A stretch of DNA of 64,000 nt. Origin: Sporomusaceae bacterium FL31 (GTDB lineage Bacteria; Bacillota; Negativicutes; DSM-1736; Dendrosporobacteraceae). Position 1 is the stretch's first letter. Every line of letters begins with the position of its first letter. Position numbers and translations under genes: made by a program. Below, piece after piece: positions 53,725 through 63,471 of this stretch. The notes beneath the pieces are model-generated. The model was not told where the DNA came from. It made no database searches and saw only the letters and a program-made list of their open reading frames with translations. Location: positions 147,101 through 211,100 of the forward strand of contig BIFV01000013.1 of assembly GCA_003990955.1 (NCBI GenBank), given 5' to 3'.

Positions 53725-53762
53725 TAACCGCCGCTACACTTGATAAAATGTAGCGGCGGTTA
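53725..53762. repeat. 14-bp GC-rich inverted repeat
   Basis: TAACCGCCGCTACA (53725-53738) is exactly complementary to 53749-53762. It lies past the stop codon of the convergent GNAT gene, so it is probably that gene's terminator. Confidence 0.6.
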
Positions 53763-53800
53763 AAGTGATTCGATTTAAAAAAATGTTTTGTAAAAATAGT

Positions 53801-54964
53801 TTATGACTCGCTTTTTCCACGTAAGTTAATAGTCCGTTTAGTGATTTTATGGGCGACTTCTGGATGGGTGTGATAGAATCGCTGAAAAGCAATTCCGGAC
53901 AATATTAGTATTTCGCCAGAATCAATGGCTATAATGTCTTCGGTATGCTTATTGTGCTCAGTTAATCCGTTCGCGCCGAAGCGTTGTCCAGGTATGCTAT
54001 ATTCTTTCACTGGACGAAGGAAAGTCAGCGATCTTAACTTGCCGGAAATCAGTATATTGTACGAATAACTGACATCGCCTTGATTTACAAGCATATTTTC
54101 TGGATCGAACGGAATCAAGCTGGCGCAGCAGTGGAGAAATTTTTTAGCCTCGATTACTGATAATTCATGGAGTATTGTTATGGCTTCATTTGGTGGATAA
54201 CCCAAACGATTGCACAAAATCGACCATAAATCTTCCTCTGTTATTAGTTGGCTATTGACAAAGCGTGAGTGCTTAGTAAATTTTTCATGAAACCATTCGA
54301 CTGATTGAGTATCTAATGTTCCTCTTTGACGTGCAATGCGATAAAAAGGGGAGTGTATATTACGTAAATGTTGAATATCATTGACAAGCAGGACAATAGG
54401 AGCTTGTAGGCCGTAACCCGAAAGTTCGAAATTTTTGCAATATCGGTGCATGCCTAATTTCTCGTAAATCCGTATCAAATGGTAATTGCAGATGCCAAAT
54501 ATGAAGTATATCTGGTTACTGTAGGCGAGTTCATAGCACTTTGCGATAAGCATGTAAAACACAGGCGAGTTTCGATATGAAGGATGTACCATTATTTTTG
54601 TAACAAAGGAAAACTTCTGTTTGTTCTGGTCGGTATAACAATCCTGAAAGGCCTTCAAAGATAGAAATGTAGCTACTTCTTTTGAAAAGTCCTTAATTTT
54701 CCCGATGTTGATCCGGGCGGTGCCAATAAGCTCTGAGCCGACTTTTGCGCATAATATCAAGCCCCAGTCATCCATATCATCAAATAGCAGCTTATTTGTA
54801 TAGTCTATTCCTTTGATATGTTTAGACATTTCCTCAACGTAGGTTTGATAACGGAAACGGTATATTTCCCTTTTTTCCGCCGGAGTTTCAGCTATGCTGA
54901 TTTTAATTGATTTTTCTGGAGTTTCCGTTGAAAGGGATGCTGTTTTCTGCTCTCTGTTTAACAT
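53801..54964 (-). CDS. N-acyl-synthase-like GNAT fused to a cyclic-nucleotide-binding domain
   Basis: 387 aa starting after GAAGGAG. Residues about 20-195 resemble FeeM/autoinducer-synthase-like GNATs (EIYRFRYQTYVEEM, ELIGTARIN, FVTKIMVHPSYRN, IYEKLGMHRY). Residues about 265-380 resemble a cNMP/CAP effector domain (NMLVNQGDVSYSYNILISGK, PGQRFGANGL, DSGEILILSG). The canonical cyclase-product arginine loop is not clear. The GNAT could make an N-acyl amino acid from acyl-ACP, gated by the C-terminal domain. The order is opposite to the mycobacterial cNMP-GNAT Pat enzymes. Confidence 0.68.
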   Translation of the reverse strand: MLNREQKTASLSTETPEKSIKISIAETPAEKREIYRFRYQTYVEEMSKHIKGIDYTNKLLFDDMDDWGLILCAKVGSELIGTARINIGKIKDFSKEVATFLSLKAFQDCYTDQNKQKFSFVTKIMVHPSYRNSPVFYMLIAKCYELAYSNQIYFIFGICNYHLIRIYEKLGMHRYCKNFELSGYGLQAPIVLLVNDIQHLRNIHSPFYRIARQRGTLDTQSVEWFHEKFTKHSRFVNSQLITEEDLWSILCNRLGYPPNEAITILHELSVIEAKKFLHCCASLIPFDPENMLVNQGDVSYSYNILISGKLRSLTFLRPVKEYSIPGQRFGANGLTEHNKHTEDIIAIDSGEILILSGIAFQRFYHTHPEVAHKITKRTINLRGKSES

Positions 54965-55017
54965 AGGTATCTCTCCTTCATAGTAGTTTTGGCGTAAGTT
55001 ATCATTTCACCGGGATA

Positions 55018-55042
55018 TTACATCCTCATGGCGATCACCTCC
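55018..55042 (-). promoter_or_regulatory. Very strong Shine-Dalgarno with a 3-codon ORF
   Basis: On the minus strand GGAGGTGATC (55042-55033), nearly a full anti-SD match, stands 8 nt before ATG AGG ATG TAA (55029-55018). It is 54 nt upstream of the GNAT-fusion start. A minimal upstream ORF is possible. Confidence 0.4.
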
Positions 55043-55127
55043 ATATTGAGAAATACGAAAATAATTGTAGAAATCCTCGAAAAATGTAAAATGATGGAGG
55101 CTGATTAGCGAAAGACTCGCTGAAAAA

Positions 55128-55172
55128 TAAAAAAACCTTTTTCAGCGAGTAGTTTACTTGCTGAAAAAGGTT
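55128..55172 (-). terminator. Terminator of the sensor kinase gene
   Basis: On the minus strand AACCTTTTTCAGC pairs with GCTGAAAAAGGTT, followed by TTTTTT. A second overlapping pairing (55114-55126 with 55138-55150) gives an alternative fold. Confidence 0.8.
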
Positions 55173-55196
55173 AAATATATGAATTTTATCCATCGA

Positions 55197-56849
55197 CTAG
55201 CTAAAGCAGATGAAAACGGTAGTTCCTTCTTCACCTGTATCAAATTTAATAGTGGCATTGTGTCGTTTGGCTATTTGGTAACAAAGGGGAAGTCCTAAGC
55301 CGGTCCCTGAATCTTTAGTAGTGATAAAGGGTGTTCCCAACTGCTCAAGAAGATGGGGCGGAATTCCTGTGCCCTGATCGCTGATGGACAAGATAATATT
55401 GCTGTCGTTCAAAATGGTACGAACAATGACGTTCCCGCCTTGAGGCATCGCTTCTATACCATTGCGTACGAAATTGAGCAGCAATTGCCGTATTTCATTT
55501 TCATCCAGCAGCAATTCGGGAATATTACCAAGATCAAGATGGACCTTTACTTTTGAAGAAATAGCATCTGCTTGAATTAAGGGGAATAACGTCTCAATGA
55601 TATTATTCAAAGAGCATGTTTTGAAATTAGGTACTCTTTCTCGGGATAAAGAAAGATATTCCCGAATAATGGTATTAGCTCTATCTAATTCTGCTATCAT
55701 TAATTCGAATTTGTCTTTATCATCCCGGTACTTTTCCCTTGTTTGCATAACTTGTAAGTAGCCGTGAACAGTGGTCATAGGATTTCTTATTTCATGAGCG
55801 ACAGTTGCCGCCATATTGCCTACCATATTCATCCGGTCAATCATTGCTGTCATTTGTTCCATGTTTTTTCTCATGGTAATATCGCGAATAATTCCTTCTA
55901 AGGCAACGATCTGGCCGTTTTCATCATAAAGGGGAATGCATTTTTGTTCGAGCCACAGGATTGTTTGAGTTTTCCGAACAAGGCGCAATGTGAGCGGTAT
56001 TTCGGCAGATTTGGGCCAGTTTTTAATAAAATTGTCAAATGTCGAATAATCATCGGGGTGGATTAAGCTGACAGCCACCTTATTATCGGCATAATATTCT
56101 TCCGGGGTATAGCCGGTTAAGGTCAAAACCGAGGGGCTAATATACTGAAGCTTTTCTTCAGGCAGAAGTTGATAATGATAGATTACGTCAACGGCATTTT
56201 CCGCCAATAACCGGTATTTACTCTCATTCATGACCAAGTCTGTTCTGGTTTTTTCCAAGTATACCATTAATGTACCGATAGCAATGGCAAGACGAAGCAG
56301 TCCCCCAATAGTGAAAGACCAGGGAAGGAACCATGCACCACCTAAGGAAAAAGGCGCCAAGAAGTTGAGAATACTCCATAGGATAAAGGAATAACCGGTG
56401 ATGAGGTGTCCGTATCCCGGTAGCTTTAAACGGATGAAAATTAAACCAAGCCATATGCATACATAGCATCCATAGAAAATAGGGAGTATCAATTTATAGA
56501 TAAGAGATGAGCTTAGAACATTTAAAACGACAGTTACGAAAAAGAGGATAGCAGTGATATACAGCCATAATTTATTAAAAGGTTTGTTTATAAATAAGCA
56601 AGTACCCCATGCAAACATTAGAATACTGATAAAAATCAGTAATTGGTATGTGGTTAGGCCAATGAGGGACTGTTTCCAGGGAAGTAGACCTGTATCAAAA
56701 AGCAGATACCTTGAAAGAAGGACGATCCAAGTTACGGCCCATAAACCCATGAAGCGTTCACGGTATGACATATACAGGTATATGTAGACAAGAATCATCG
56801 AAACGGTTCCAATTGATGAGCAAAGCACCCATACACTAATAGAATTCAT
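55197..56849 (-). CDS. Membrane PAS sensor kinase, sporulation KinA/KinB-like
   Basis: 550 aa. Seven or so N-terminal membrane helices (about 1-205), a PAS/PAC domain (about 212-335, YISPSVLTLTGYTPEEYY, EGIIRDIT), then the kinase core: H-box NMAATVAHEIRNPMTTVHGY, N-box NFVRNGIEAMPQGG and G-boxes DQGTGIPP and DSGTGLGLPLC. The NMAATVAHEIRNPM sequence is typical of kinases feeding Spo0F/Spo0A. No response regulator is adjacent, which fits an orphan sporulation-type kinase. The link to sporulation is inferred. Confidence 0.88.
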   Translation of the reverse strand: MNSISVWVLCSSIGTVSMILVYIYLYMSYRERFMGLWAVTWIVLLSRYLLFDTGLLPWKQSLIGLTTYQLLIFISILMFAWGTCLFINKPFNKLWLYITAILFFVTVVLNVLSSSLIYKLILPIFYGCYVCIWLGLIFIRLKLPGYGHLITGYSFILWSILNFLAPFSLGGAWFLPWSFTIGGLLRLAIAIGTLMVYLEKTRTDLVMNESKYRLLAENAVDVIYHYQLLPEEKLQYISPSVLTLTGYTPEEYYADNKVAVSLIHPDDYSTFDNFIKNWPKSAEIPLTLRLVRKTQTILWLEQKCIPLYDENGQIVALEGIIRDITMRKNMEQMTAMIDRMNMVGNMAATVAHEIRNPMTTVHGYLQVMQTREKYRDDKDKFELMIAELDRANTIIREYLSLSRERVPNFKTCSLNNIIETLFPLIQADAISSKVKVHLDLGNIPELLLDENEIRQLLLNFVRNGIEAMPQGGNVIVRTILNDSNIILSISDQGTGIPPHLLEQLGTPFITTKDSGTGLGLPLCYQIAKRHNATIKFDTGEEGTTVFICFS

Positions 56850-57297
56850 AGCTACTCCCAGTTGATTTACAAATTATTACACAAAAAATATTATTCTACA
56901 TGATAAAATTAATCCCCTGCTATTAGAGTTAAACCTAAGGAAAGTCACCGCAGGACTGTATTGACCTATTCCAAAAGATTGGCTGCAATAAACTGAACAA
57001 ATTCTATAAGGTCATGTAAAAAAAACGATTTTATTACAAAAGTAAAGGGTTAACCACAAAATGACCCATATAACTCAAGCAAGCTCCGTCTTGTTAGTCG
57101 AATAAAACAACATTTTCTATTAAAAATTTACATGCTCTATCATCAAGAAACCCGCGAATTTTGCGGGTTTTTTGATCTTGATTTTTATAATTCACGCACG
57201 ACACTGCACCTAAATGGAAAACATAACATTGCTCATTACTAGCTGTATCGTATAAAATAAAACGTATTACAAAGTTTGTTATAAGGGGAATTTGTTT
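56850..57297. other. Divergent intergenic region with an orphan terminator
   Basis: A clear rightward terminator, AAACCCGC (57148-57155) with GCGGGTTT (57163-57170) and a T-run, lies 124 nt before the dynamin gene. No gene ends there, so a short RNA or an attenuated leader may be transcribed from about 56.9 kb. No ORF with an RBS was found. Confidence 0.55.
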
Positions 57298-60200
57298 ATG
57301 ATTCAAACTGCGAATCGTCAAATGACAATTCGATCATTAAAGGGCAGGCTTTTGGCTGCTTATGAATATTTAGTAGAACACAATGATCAGGAGAATGCTG
57401 GGAAGGTTAAGCAATTAGCAGGTAAATTAGTCAATGAAGAATTTGCCATTGCATTTTGCGGACATTTTTCTGCGGGTAAATCAACGATTATTAATCGCTT
57501 GGTAGGAGAAAATTTACTACCGTCAAGCCCAATTCCAACCAGTGCCAACCTTGTAAAAGTCAAAGCAGGAGAAGAGTATGCAAAGGTGTTCTTTAAGAAC
57601 GAAAAACCTCGTTTATACCTTGCTCCCTATGATTATAAAATGGTTAAAAATTATTGCAAGGATGGGGATCAAATCCATGCAATTGAAATTAGCCATTCTG
57701 ATTCTAAACTGCCAAGCCAAACTGTTATTATGGATACTCCTGGTATTGATTCTGCAGATGACGCGCACCGCATTGCCACAGAATCCGCCATTCACCTTGC
57801 TGATTTGATTTTTTATGTCATGGATTATAATCATGTCCAATCTGAATTGAACTTTATGTTCACCAAAGAGCTAACCGAAGCCGGCAAAGAAGTTTATCTT
57901 GTGATTAACCAGGTGGACAAGCATTCGGATCAGGAACTTACCTTCTCGGAATTTAAAACAAGTGTGGTTGAAGCATTCTCATCATGGGGAGTAAAACCAG
58001 CTGATATTTTTTATACATCTTTAAAACAAGATGAACATGAATATAATCAATTTCCAGAGCTGCAGGCCTTTTTGGCGGAGCGGTTAAAGGAGAAGGACAG
58101 CCTGCTCCTTCAATCTATTTTTCATTCGCTGCAAAAAATTGTCAAAGACCATTTGGATTTAACAAAGAAAAAGAATGAACAGGAGCTCCGGCCATTCAGG
58201 GATATTTTAAATGAATTATCGGTTAAGGAGCAGGAAGAGTTAACGGATAACTACAACCGATTGATTGAGGATAAAAACGCTTTAGACGAGGGCGGCGAAA
58301 CTGCAGAGCGTGACTTTGATGCCGAAGTCAATAAAATCATGGCCAATAGCTATTTAATGCCTTTTCAAACCAGGGCGCTTGCCGAAAGCTATCTTGAGTC
58401 ATGTCAATCGGGATTTAAGGTTGGCTGGCTGTTTACCAAACAAAAGACGTTAGCTGAAAGAGAAGAAAGGCTGAAAATTTTTTACCAGGGCATACTCGAA
58501 AAAACAAAATCACAGCTAGAGTGGCATCTTCGTGATTTTCTGTTAAAGTTTTTAAAAGCAAAGCGGGTCGAAAATAAAGAACTATTTGCCAAAATTCAGA
58601 GCTTTACTGTTGATTTTTCAAGCGAATTATTAGCTGCGGCTGTAAAAACGGGAGCGCTCTTATCGGATGATACTGTATTAAATTATACGGATGATGTTGC
58701 AAATCAAATTAAACGCATTGCTAAAAGCAATTTAGCTGAGTTTAAGATTGAAATACTAAATGCTTTGCAGGATAGAAATGCAGCCATCCAAGTACGATTA
58801 AGCGAAAAATCAGCAAGCTTGGAACGGTATATCACTGCACTTGAACAGGTGAAAAAATATGAGTCAGCCGAGCTTCTTGAGCAAACCAAGCTCGAAACGC
58901 TGCTTAGCGAGACAAATGGGGTGGAGGATGACCTTTATCATTTGTTTAATTTAGCAGAAGAAGAATTTGAAGTCGTTTATGGGGAAACCGGGCATGTTGA
59001 ACAGGTACAGAAAAAATCGACTCTCCCGATAAGCGAGTCGATCATAAAAGAAAAGATTCCACTACCTGCCGTACCATCAGACCGGATGAAACAGACAGCT
59101 GAAAAATTGAAGAAAACCGCGAAGCTTGTTCAGGGGTTGCCGGGATTTGCGAAGCTTGCCGGTGAACTGAAGGAAAAAGCGGAAAGATTGGATCACAAAG
59201 GTTTTACTGTTGCTTTATTCGGGGCATTTAGTGCTGGTAAATCTTCTTTTGCTAATGCGCTAATTGGGGAGCGGGTTTTACCTGTTTCACCCAATCCAAT
59301 GACAGCGGCAATCAGCAAAATTAAGCCGATCAATGAGTCCTATTCACATGGGACTGTTCTCATTAAGCTTAAAGAAGAACGAGCGATGCTCGAAGATGTC
59401 AATCATGCCTTGAAACTATTTGACTTTCATGCCGAGAGTTTAGCTGTTGCAAAGATAAAAGTAGAAGCACTTAATGAAAATTTGGAACAGCTGGGTGTGG
59501 CTGAGAAGACAAATTATGCTTTTTTACAGGCATTTGCATGTGGATATGCCGTCTTTAGCGAGCAACTAGGTAAAGTATTGGAAAAAACGATCACCGAATT
59601 TAGTGATTATGTTGCAGTAGAAGAAAAGTCCTGCTTTGTCGAATGGATTGATCTTTATTATGATTGTCCGTTAACTCGTAAAGGAATTACTTTAGTTGAC
59701 ACCCCAGGGGCGGATTCAATTAATGCCCGTCATACAGGAGTGGCATTTGACTTTATTAAAAATTCGGATGCTATTCTATTTGTAACCTACTATAACCACG
59801 CATTTTCAAAAGCAGATCGGGAGTTTTTAATTCAACTGGGGCGTGTAAAAGATTCATTCCAATTAGATAAAATGTTTTTTATTATCAACGCCATTGATTT
59901 GGCCGATAACGAGGAAGAAAAAGAAACCGTTATTGAATATGTCTATGAGCAGCTCATTAAGTATGGCGTTAGAAATCCGCATTTATACCCATTATCAAGC
60001 TTAAAAGCACTGAAAGAAAAGCAAGAAAAGACAGATCTTCTTCTTTCAGGAATGTCAGCTTTTGAGGAGGCTTTTTATCATTTTATTACCAATGATTTGG
60101 CTAACTTGGCGGTTGCCGCATCCGAGAATGAACTGAGTCGTGTTTCTCGTTTAGTAGCAAAGCTTATTGATAGTACCAGAGAAGATGCGGCCGTTAAGCA

Positions 60201-60954
60201 GCAAAAGCGGGTAAATATCAAAGCAGAGAAAGCGGGAATCAATGCCATACTCGTGCAACAGACAGCACAAAATCTACAAAGCCGTCTGCATCAGCAAACA
60301 GAAGTATTGGTTTATTACGTGAAACAGAGAGTCTTTTTACGTTTTAATGATTTCTTTAAAGAAGCCTTCAATTCTAGCGTATTACGTGATGATGGCCGTG
60401 ACCTAAAAAAAGCTTTGCAGCATGCACTTGACGAATTGCTCGAGCAAATTGGGTTTGAATTTGCACAGGAATTGAGAGCAACGACAGTAAGACTAGATCG
60501 TTTTGCTGAAAAAATAACGGCAGAGTATCAGATCGCACTGATCGAAACGATCCGTGAGCTGAATCAAGATTTGTCTTTTTCTCTTTTTGAATTTGAGAAT
60601 AAAGCACAAATTGATTTTGAAGCAGCTTTCCAAGATATTCAGTCCGGGTTGTTTTCAAAAGCCTTGGCTTACTTTAAAAACCCCAAATCATTTTTTGAAA
60701 AAAATGAAAGCAAATTAATGAGTGATGAGCTTTATCGTGTGCTTAACATAGCAGCCGATGAATATTTACAGAATGAGCAGAACCGGATACAGGCTCTATA
60801 TGGAAATGTCGTCGCAGGCGAGTTTGAGCAATTAATCCTGCATATGACGGAACAGGCAGATGACTTTTATTTAAGTTTGCTCTCAGCCTTAGATGGCGGG
60901 GTTCCAGCAAAACAGTTAATGGAGATCCAGCAAAGTATAGCAGACTTAGGATAA
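57298..60954 (+). CDS. Double bacterial dynamin-like GTPase (DynA type)
   Basis: 1218 aa from ATG 57298 with AAGGGGAA upstream. Two dynamin units lie in tandem. Unit 1 has G1 GHFSAGKST (about 54-62), G3 DTPGID and G4 NQVD. Unit 2, from about 600, has G1 GAFSAGKSS (about 642-650), G3 DTPGAD and G4 NAID. Long helical stalk and coiled-coil segments follow each GTPase. Length and layout match Bacillus DynA (about 1190 aa), which tethers and fuses membranes and protects against membrane stress. It is monocistronic, with a strong terminator. Confidence 0.93.
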   Translation: MIQTANRQMTIRSLKGRLLAAYEYLVEHNDQENAGKVKQLAGKLVNEEFAIAFCGHFSAGKSTIINRLVGENLLPSSPIPTSANLVKVKAGEEYAKVFFKNEKPRLYLAPYDYKMVKNYCKDGDQIHAIEISHSDSKLPSQTVIMDTPGIDSADDAHRIATESAIHLADLIFYVMDYNHVQSELNFMFTKELTEAGKEVYLVINQVDKHSDQELTFSEFKTSVVEAFSSWGVKPADIFYTSLKQDEHEYNQFPELQAFLAERLKEKDSLLLQSIFHSLQKIVKDHLDLTKKKNEQELRPFRDILNELSVKEQEELTDNYNRLIEDKNALDEGGETAERDFDAEVNKIMANSYLMPFQTRALAESYLESCQSGFKVGWLFTKQKTLAEREERLKIFYQGILEKTKSQLEWHLRDFLLKFLKAKRVENKELFAKIQSFTVDFSSELLAAAVKTGALLSDDTVLNYTDDVANQIKRIAKSNLAEFKIEILNALQDRNAAIQVRLSEKSASLERYITALEQVKKYESAELLEQTKLETLLSETNGVEDDLYHLFNLAEEEFEVVYGETGHVEQVQKKSTLPISESIIKEKIPLPAVPSDRMKQTAEKLKKTAKLVQGLPGFAKLAGELKEKAERLDHKGFTVALFGAFSAGKSSFANALIGERVLPVSPNPMTAAISKIKPINESYSHGTVLIKLKEERAMLEDVNHALKLFDFHAESLAVAKIKVEALNENLEQLGVAEKTNYAFLQAFACGYAVFSEQLGKVLEKTITEFSDYVAVEEKSCFVEWIDLYYDCPLTRKGITLVDTPGADSINARHTGVAFDFIKNSDAILFVTYYNHAFSKADREFLIQLGRVKDSFQLDKMFFIINAIDLADNEEEKETVIEYVYEQLIKYGVRNPHLYPLSSLKALKEKQEKTDLLLSGMSAFEEAFYHFITNDLANLAVAASENELSRVSRLVAKLIDSTREDAAVKQQKRVNIKAEKAGINAILVQQTAQNLQSRLHQQTEVLVYYVKQRVFLRFNDFFKEAFNSSVLRDDGRDLKKALQHALDELLEQIGFEFAQELRATTVRLDRFAEKITAEYQIALIETIRELNQDLSFSLFEFENKAQIDFEAAFQDIQSGLFSKALAYFKNPKSFFEKNESKLMSDELYRVLNIAADEYLQNEQNRIQALYGNVVAGEFEQLILHMTEQADDFYLSLLSALDGGVPAKQLMEIQQSIADLG

Positions 60955-60982
60955 AAGATAAAAGCAGGGTGGCAATAACGGA

Positions 60983-61019
60983 AAGTCCCACAAAGGCAAA
61001 ACCTTTGTGGGACTTTTTT
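60983..61019 (+). terminator. Intrinsic terminator of the dynamin gene
   Basis: 14-bp perfect stem (60983-60996 with 61002-61015) and TTTTTT. Confidence 0.9.
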
Positions 61020-61204
61020 CGTGCGTTCTGCCAAGAACAGAAACTCTCATTTATGGGTGTTACTTTATGAAAATGAGTTCTGACTCAAAGAATTGATGTA
61101 ATAATCTCGTCCAATAAACATCTTAGATTGTAAATTTTAGTTAAATACTTTATATTGGTAATGTATGGATGTAGCGGAATTTATAAAAGGGGGAGCTTAG
61201 TGAT

Positions 61205-62152
61205 ATGATAGGATTCTTGAGAAAGATCAATTGGAGAGTTGCTTTATTATGGGGATTATTGTTTGTGGGGATGAACAGCTCGTTTGCTTCTGCGGGCGAA
61301 AAACTACCAACAGAAAAGGCGTATTTGAACGATGTATATAAAAATATGATGGCTATAAGCAGCTTACATTATGATGTTACGATCAAGGCTGTTACTCCGA
61401 TGGGGGAAATGAAAGCTGCAATCAATGGGGAAGTCCAGGAAAAGCCGCTGAGTGTAAAACAGGATATACAGATGTCCTTTTATGACCTGTTGAATAAAGA
61501 AAATACAGTGATGCTAAAGCAATATATAGAACAAAACCAAGCCAATCTGGTGGTGTATTCGTTCAGTAACGATACATGGATCAAACAGATTGTGCCATTC
61601 GATCCATCCTTGACCAAAGAACTTTCAGCGGATGAAAAGGCTGCTGCTCAGATGAATATGCTGCAGTTGATCAAAGAGGCAAAGATGATTAAGGAAACTC
61701 CATCTTTTAAATATATGGAAATAACTTTAGATAGCATGCAATTAAGTGATACTATGAGTGCAGCGGTTAAGCTGAATCACGCTAATGATAAGGACATGGC
61801 TGCGGCGGTTGCGATAGGGCGGCTTGGATTATTAGCTGCAGGTGATATAAAATATACAATTAAAGTTGATAAAGAAACTAAAATAGTAAAAGAAATCGAG
61901 ATGGATTTGACAGAACCGATTCGAAAAGGGGCCGGATTGTTTTTGGATATAGCCAATCCTAAGGACAGGGCTACAATTGAAAGTTTTCTAACAAATTCAA
62001 CACTGACTATGCAGGTAACGTATTCAAAATATAATCAAGTAGATCCTATTGAAATTCCTAAAGATATAAAAGACAATGCAAAAGAAGTCAAATCAACAGA
62101 TATGGCATTTCCTAAAAAAAACAAATCCAATGATGCTATAAAATCATTATAA
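61205..62152 (+). CDS. Exported protein of unknown function, DUF6612/LolA-like
   Basis: 315 aa with GGGGGAG upstream. A signal peptide (about 1-30, ending SFASAG) precedes a LolA/LppX-like beta-rich domain: SLHYDVTIKAVTPMGEMKAA, DTWIKQIVPFDP and YTIKVDKETKIVKEIEMDL. Similar proteins bind lipid or wall components outside the membrane. No lipobox cysteine is seen. The tail (from about 285) is lysine-rich. Function is not assigned. Confidence 0.65.
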   Translation: MIGFLRKINWRVALLWGLLFVGMNSSFASAGEKLPTEKAYLNDVYKNMMAISSLHYDVTIKAVTPMGEMKAAINGEVQEKPLSVKQDIQMSFYDLLNKENTVMLKQYIEQNQANLVVYSFSNDTWIKQIVPFDPSLTKELSADEKAAAQMNMLQLIKEAKMIKETPSFKYMEITLDSMQLSDTMSAAVKLNHANDKDMAAAVAIGRLGLLAAGDIKYTIKVDKETKIVKEIEMDLTEPIRKGAGLFLDIANPKDRATIESFLTNSTLTMQVTYSKYNQVDPIEIPKDIKDNAKEVKSTDMAFPKKNKSNDAIKSL

Positions 62153-62251
62153 CGACAAGCGGATTAGGGAGCGCCGAAAGAGCATACAGACGCAAAGTGA
62201 GGTAGAAACTGCAAGAAAACATTCTAAATTAATGTAGTGGTTTTTTATATT

Positions 62252-62280
62252 AGGTATAGACACATTGTCTATACCTTTTT
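62252..62280 (+). terminator. Intrinsic terminator
   Basis: AGGTATAGACA (62252-62262) pairs with 62266-62276; TTTTT follows. Confidence 0.85.
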
Positions 62281-62427
62281 GTATATGCTTAGAGAGACAA
62301 TCAAAGGGAGACCGCTCTAAATAAAGCTTCACAAAGTGCAGCTTAAATGCCTAATATTACAGCTTACCTTATAGCGTATTGAAAGTCTCAAACTACTAAC
62401 ATATACTAAAAACAGAAGGAAGGTGGG

Positions 62428-62874
62428 GTGGTCAAGATAAAGATTATCATTGAGAAAATACCCGAAGGGATTGAGCCTGAGATTATCATAAAATGTAATG
62501 AAGTCGATGACTCATTCATGCAGCTTATTCATTCCATCAAATCAACTTCTAAAAAGTTAGTAGGGCTTATAGACTCGCACATGCATATTGTTGATCCGAA
62601 CGATGTATTTTATTTTGAAGCAGTGGACAATAAAGTCTTTATTTATTGTAAAGAGAAGGTGTTTGAATCAAAACTCAAATTGTATGAGATTGAAAAAATA
62701 TATGAGAACGGGGATTTCTTTAGAGCCTCAAAATCAACAATCTTAAATATCGCAAAGATAAACTCTGTATGCCCGCTTTTCTATGGGAGATTTGAAGCTT
62801 TGCTTTTAAATGATGAAAAGGTCGTTATCTCAAGACAATATGTTCCTGTCCTCAAAAGAAAACTAGGATTGTGA
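62428..62874 (+). CDS. LytTR-domain transcriptional regulator
   Basis: 148 aa from GTG with AAGGAAGG upstream. The LytTR DNA-binding domain (about 45-146) is complete: IVDPNDVFYFEAVDNKVFIY, FFRASKSTILNIAKINSV and VISRQYVPVLKRKLG. There is no receiver domain. It is followed 13 nt later by a DUF3021 membrane protein, a common pair in Firmicutes in which the membrane protein is thought to hold the regulator in check. Confidence 0.9.
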   Translation: MVKIKIIIEKIPEGIEPEIIIKCNEVDDSFMQLIHSIKSTSKKLVGLIDSHMHIVDPNDVFYFEAVDNKVFIYCKEKVFESKLKLYEIEKIYENGDFFRASKSTILNIAKINSVCPLFYGRFEALLLNDEKVVISRQYVPVLKRKLGL

Positions 62875-62887
62875 GGAGGGTTTCCAG

Positions 62888-63328
62888 ATGAAATATAGTG
62901 AGTGTTTCAAATATTTATTGAAAGATATTTTTCAAGCTAGTGGGTGCTTAGTAATTATTGCTGCAATATTACTTGGAGTTAATTCAACAGAGATCATTAA
63001 TACATCACTCCTATGGCAGATTATTATCATCGCTTTAGCCTTTACATTGTACAAATTTGCTTTTGCAAATAATCTCGATTTAGGAAAACGGAATCAATTA
63101 ATTTACTTTACTATTTGTTCGTTATTCGCTGATATCATCGTTGTACTATGGCTTTGGTTATTTGCTCAACCGGTACCAGCAGTAGATAATGAGCTTATGC
63201 TAATCTATGTGATCATCATTATTGTGGTAAAGACAGCCGTATATGCAATGATGTATATTGATGGACAAAAAGAAGCAAGGCAGCTCAATGAGAAGCTGAG
63301 CGAATATAAGAATATTTCCCGGGAATAG
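62888..63328 (+). CDS. DUF3021-family membrane protein
   Basis: 146 aa with four hydrophobic helices (about 17-32, 43-59, 70-92, 101-122) and a charged cytosolic tail. GGAGGG precedes the ATG. The size, topology and place behind a LytTR gene match DUF3021 proteins, proposed inhibitory partners of the regulator. The target transporter genes often next to such pairs are not here. Confidence 0.78.
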   Translation: MKYSECFKYLLKDIFQASGCLVIIAAILLGVNSTEIINTSLLWQIIIIALAFTLYKFAFANNLDLGKRNQLIYFTICSLFADIIVVLWLWLFAQPVPAVDNELMLIYVIIIIVVKTAVYAMMYIDGQKEARQLNEKLSEYKNISRE

Positions 63329-63380
63329 AATGGATCTATGTCATCAAAACGGTGGCAGTGATAATTCGAAAAAATGTGAG

Positions 63381-63416
63381 AAAAAAGGTATAGGCTCACT
63401 TGCCTATACCTTTTTT
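63381..63416 (+). terminator. Intrinsic terminator
   Basis: 15-bp perfect stem (63381-63395 with 63402-63416), A-run before and T-run at the end. It shares the GGTATAG stem sequence with the terminator at 62252. Confidence 0.88.
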
Positions 63417-63471
63417 GTACATACTAACTATAATTGTGCCAGGTAATGATCTAATATTTAGGGGTGATTTC

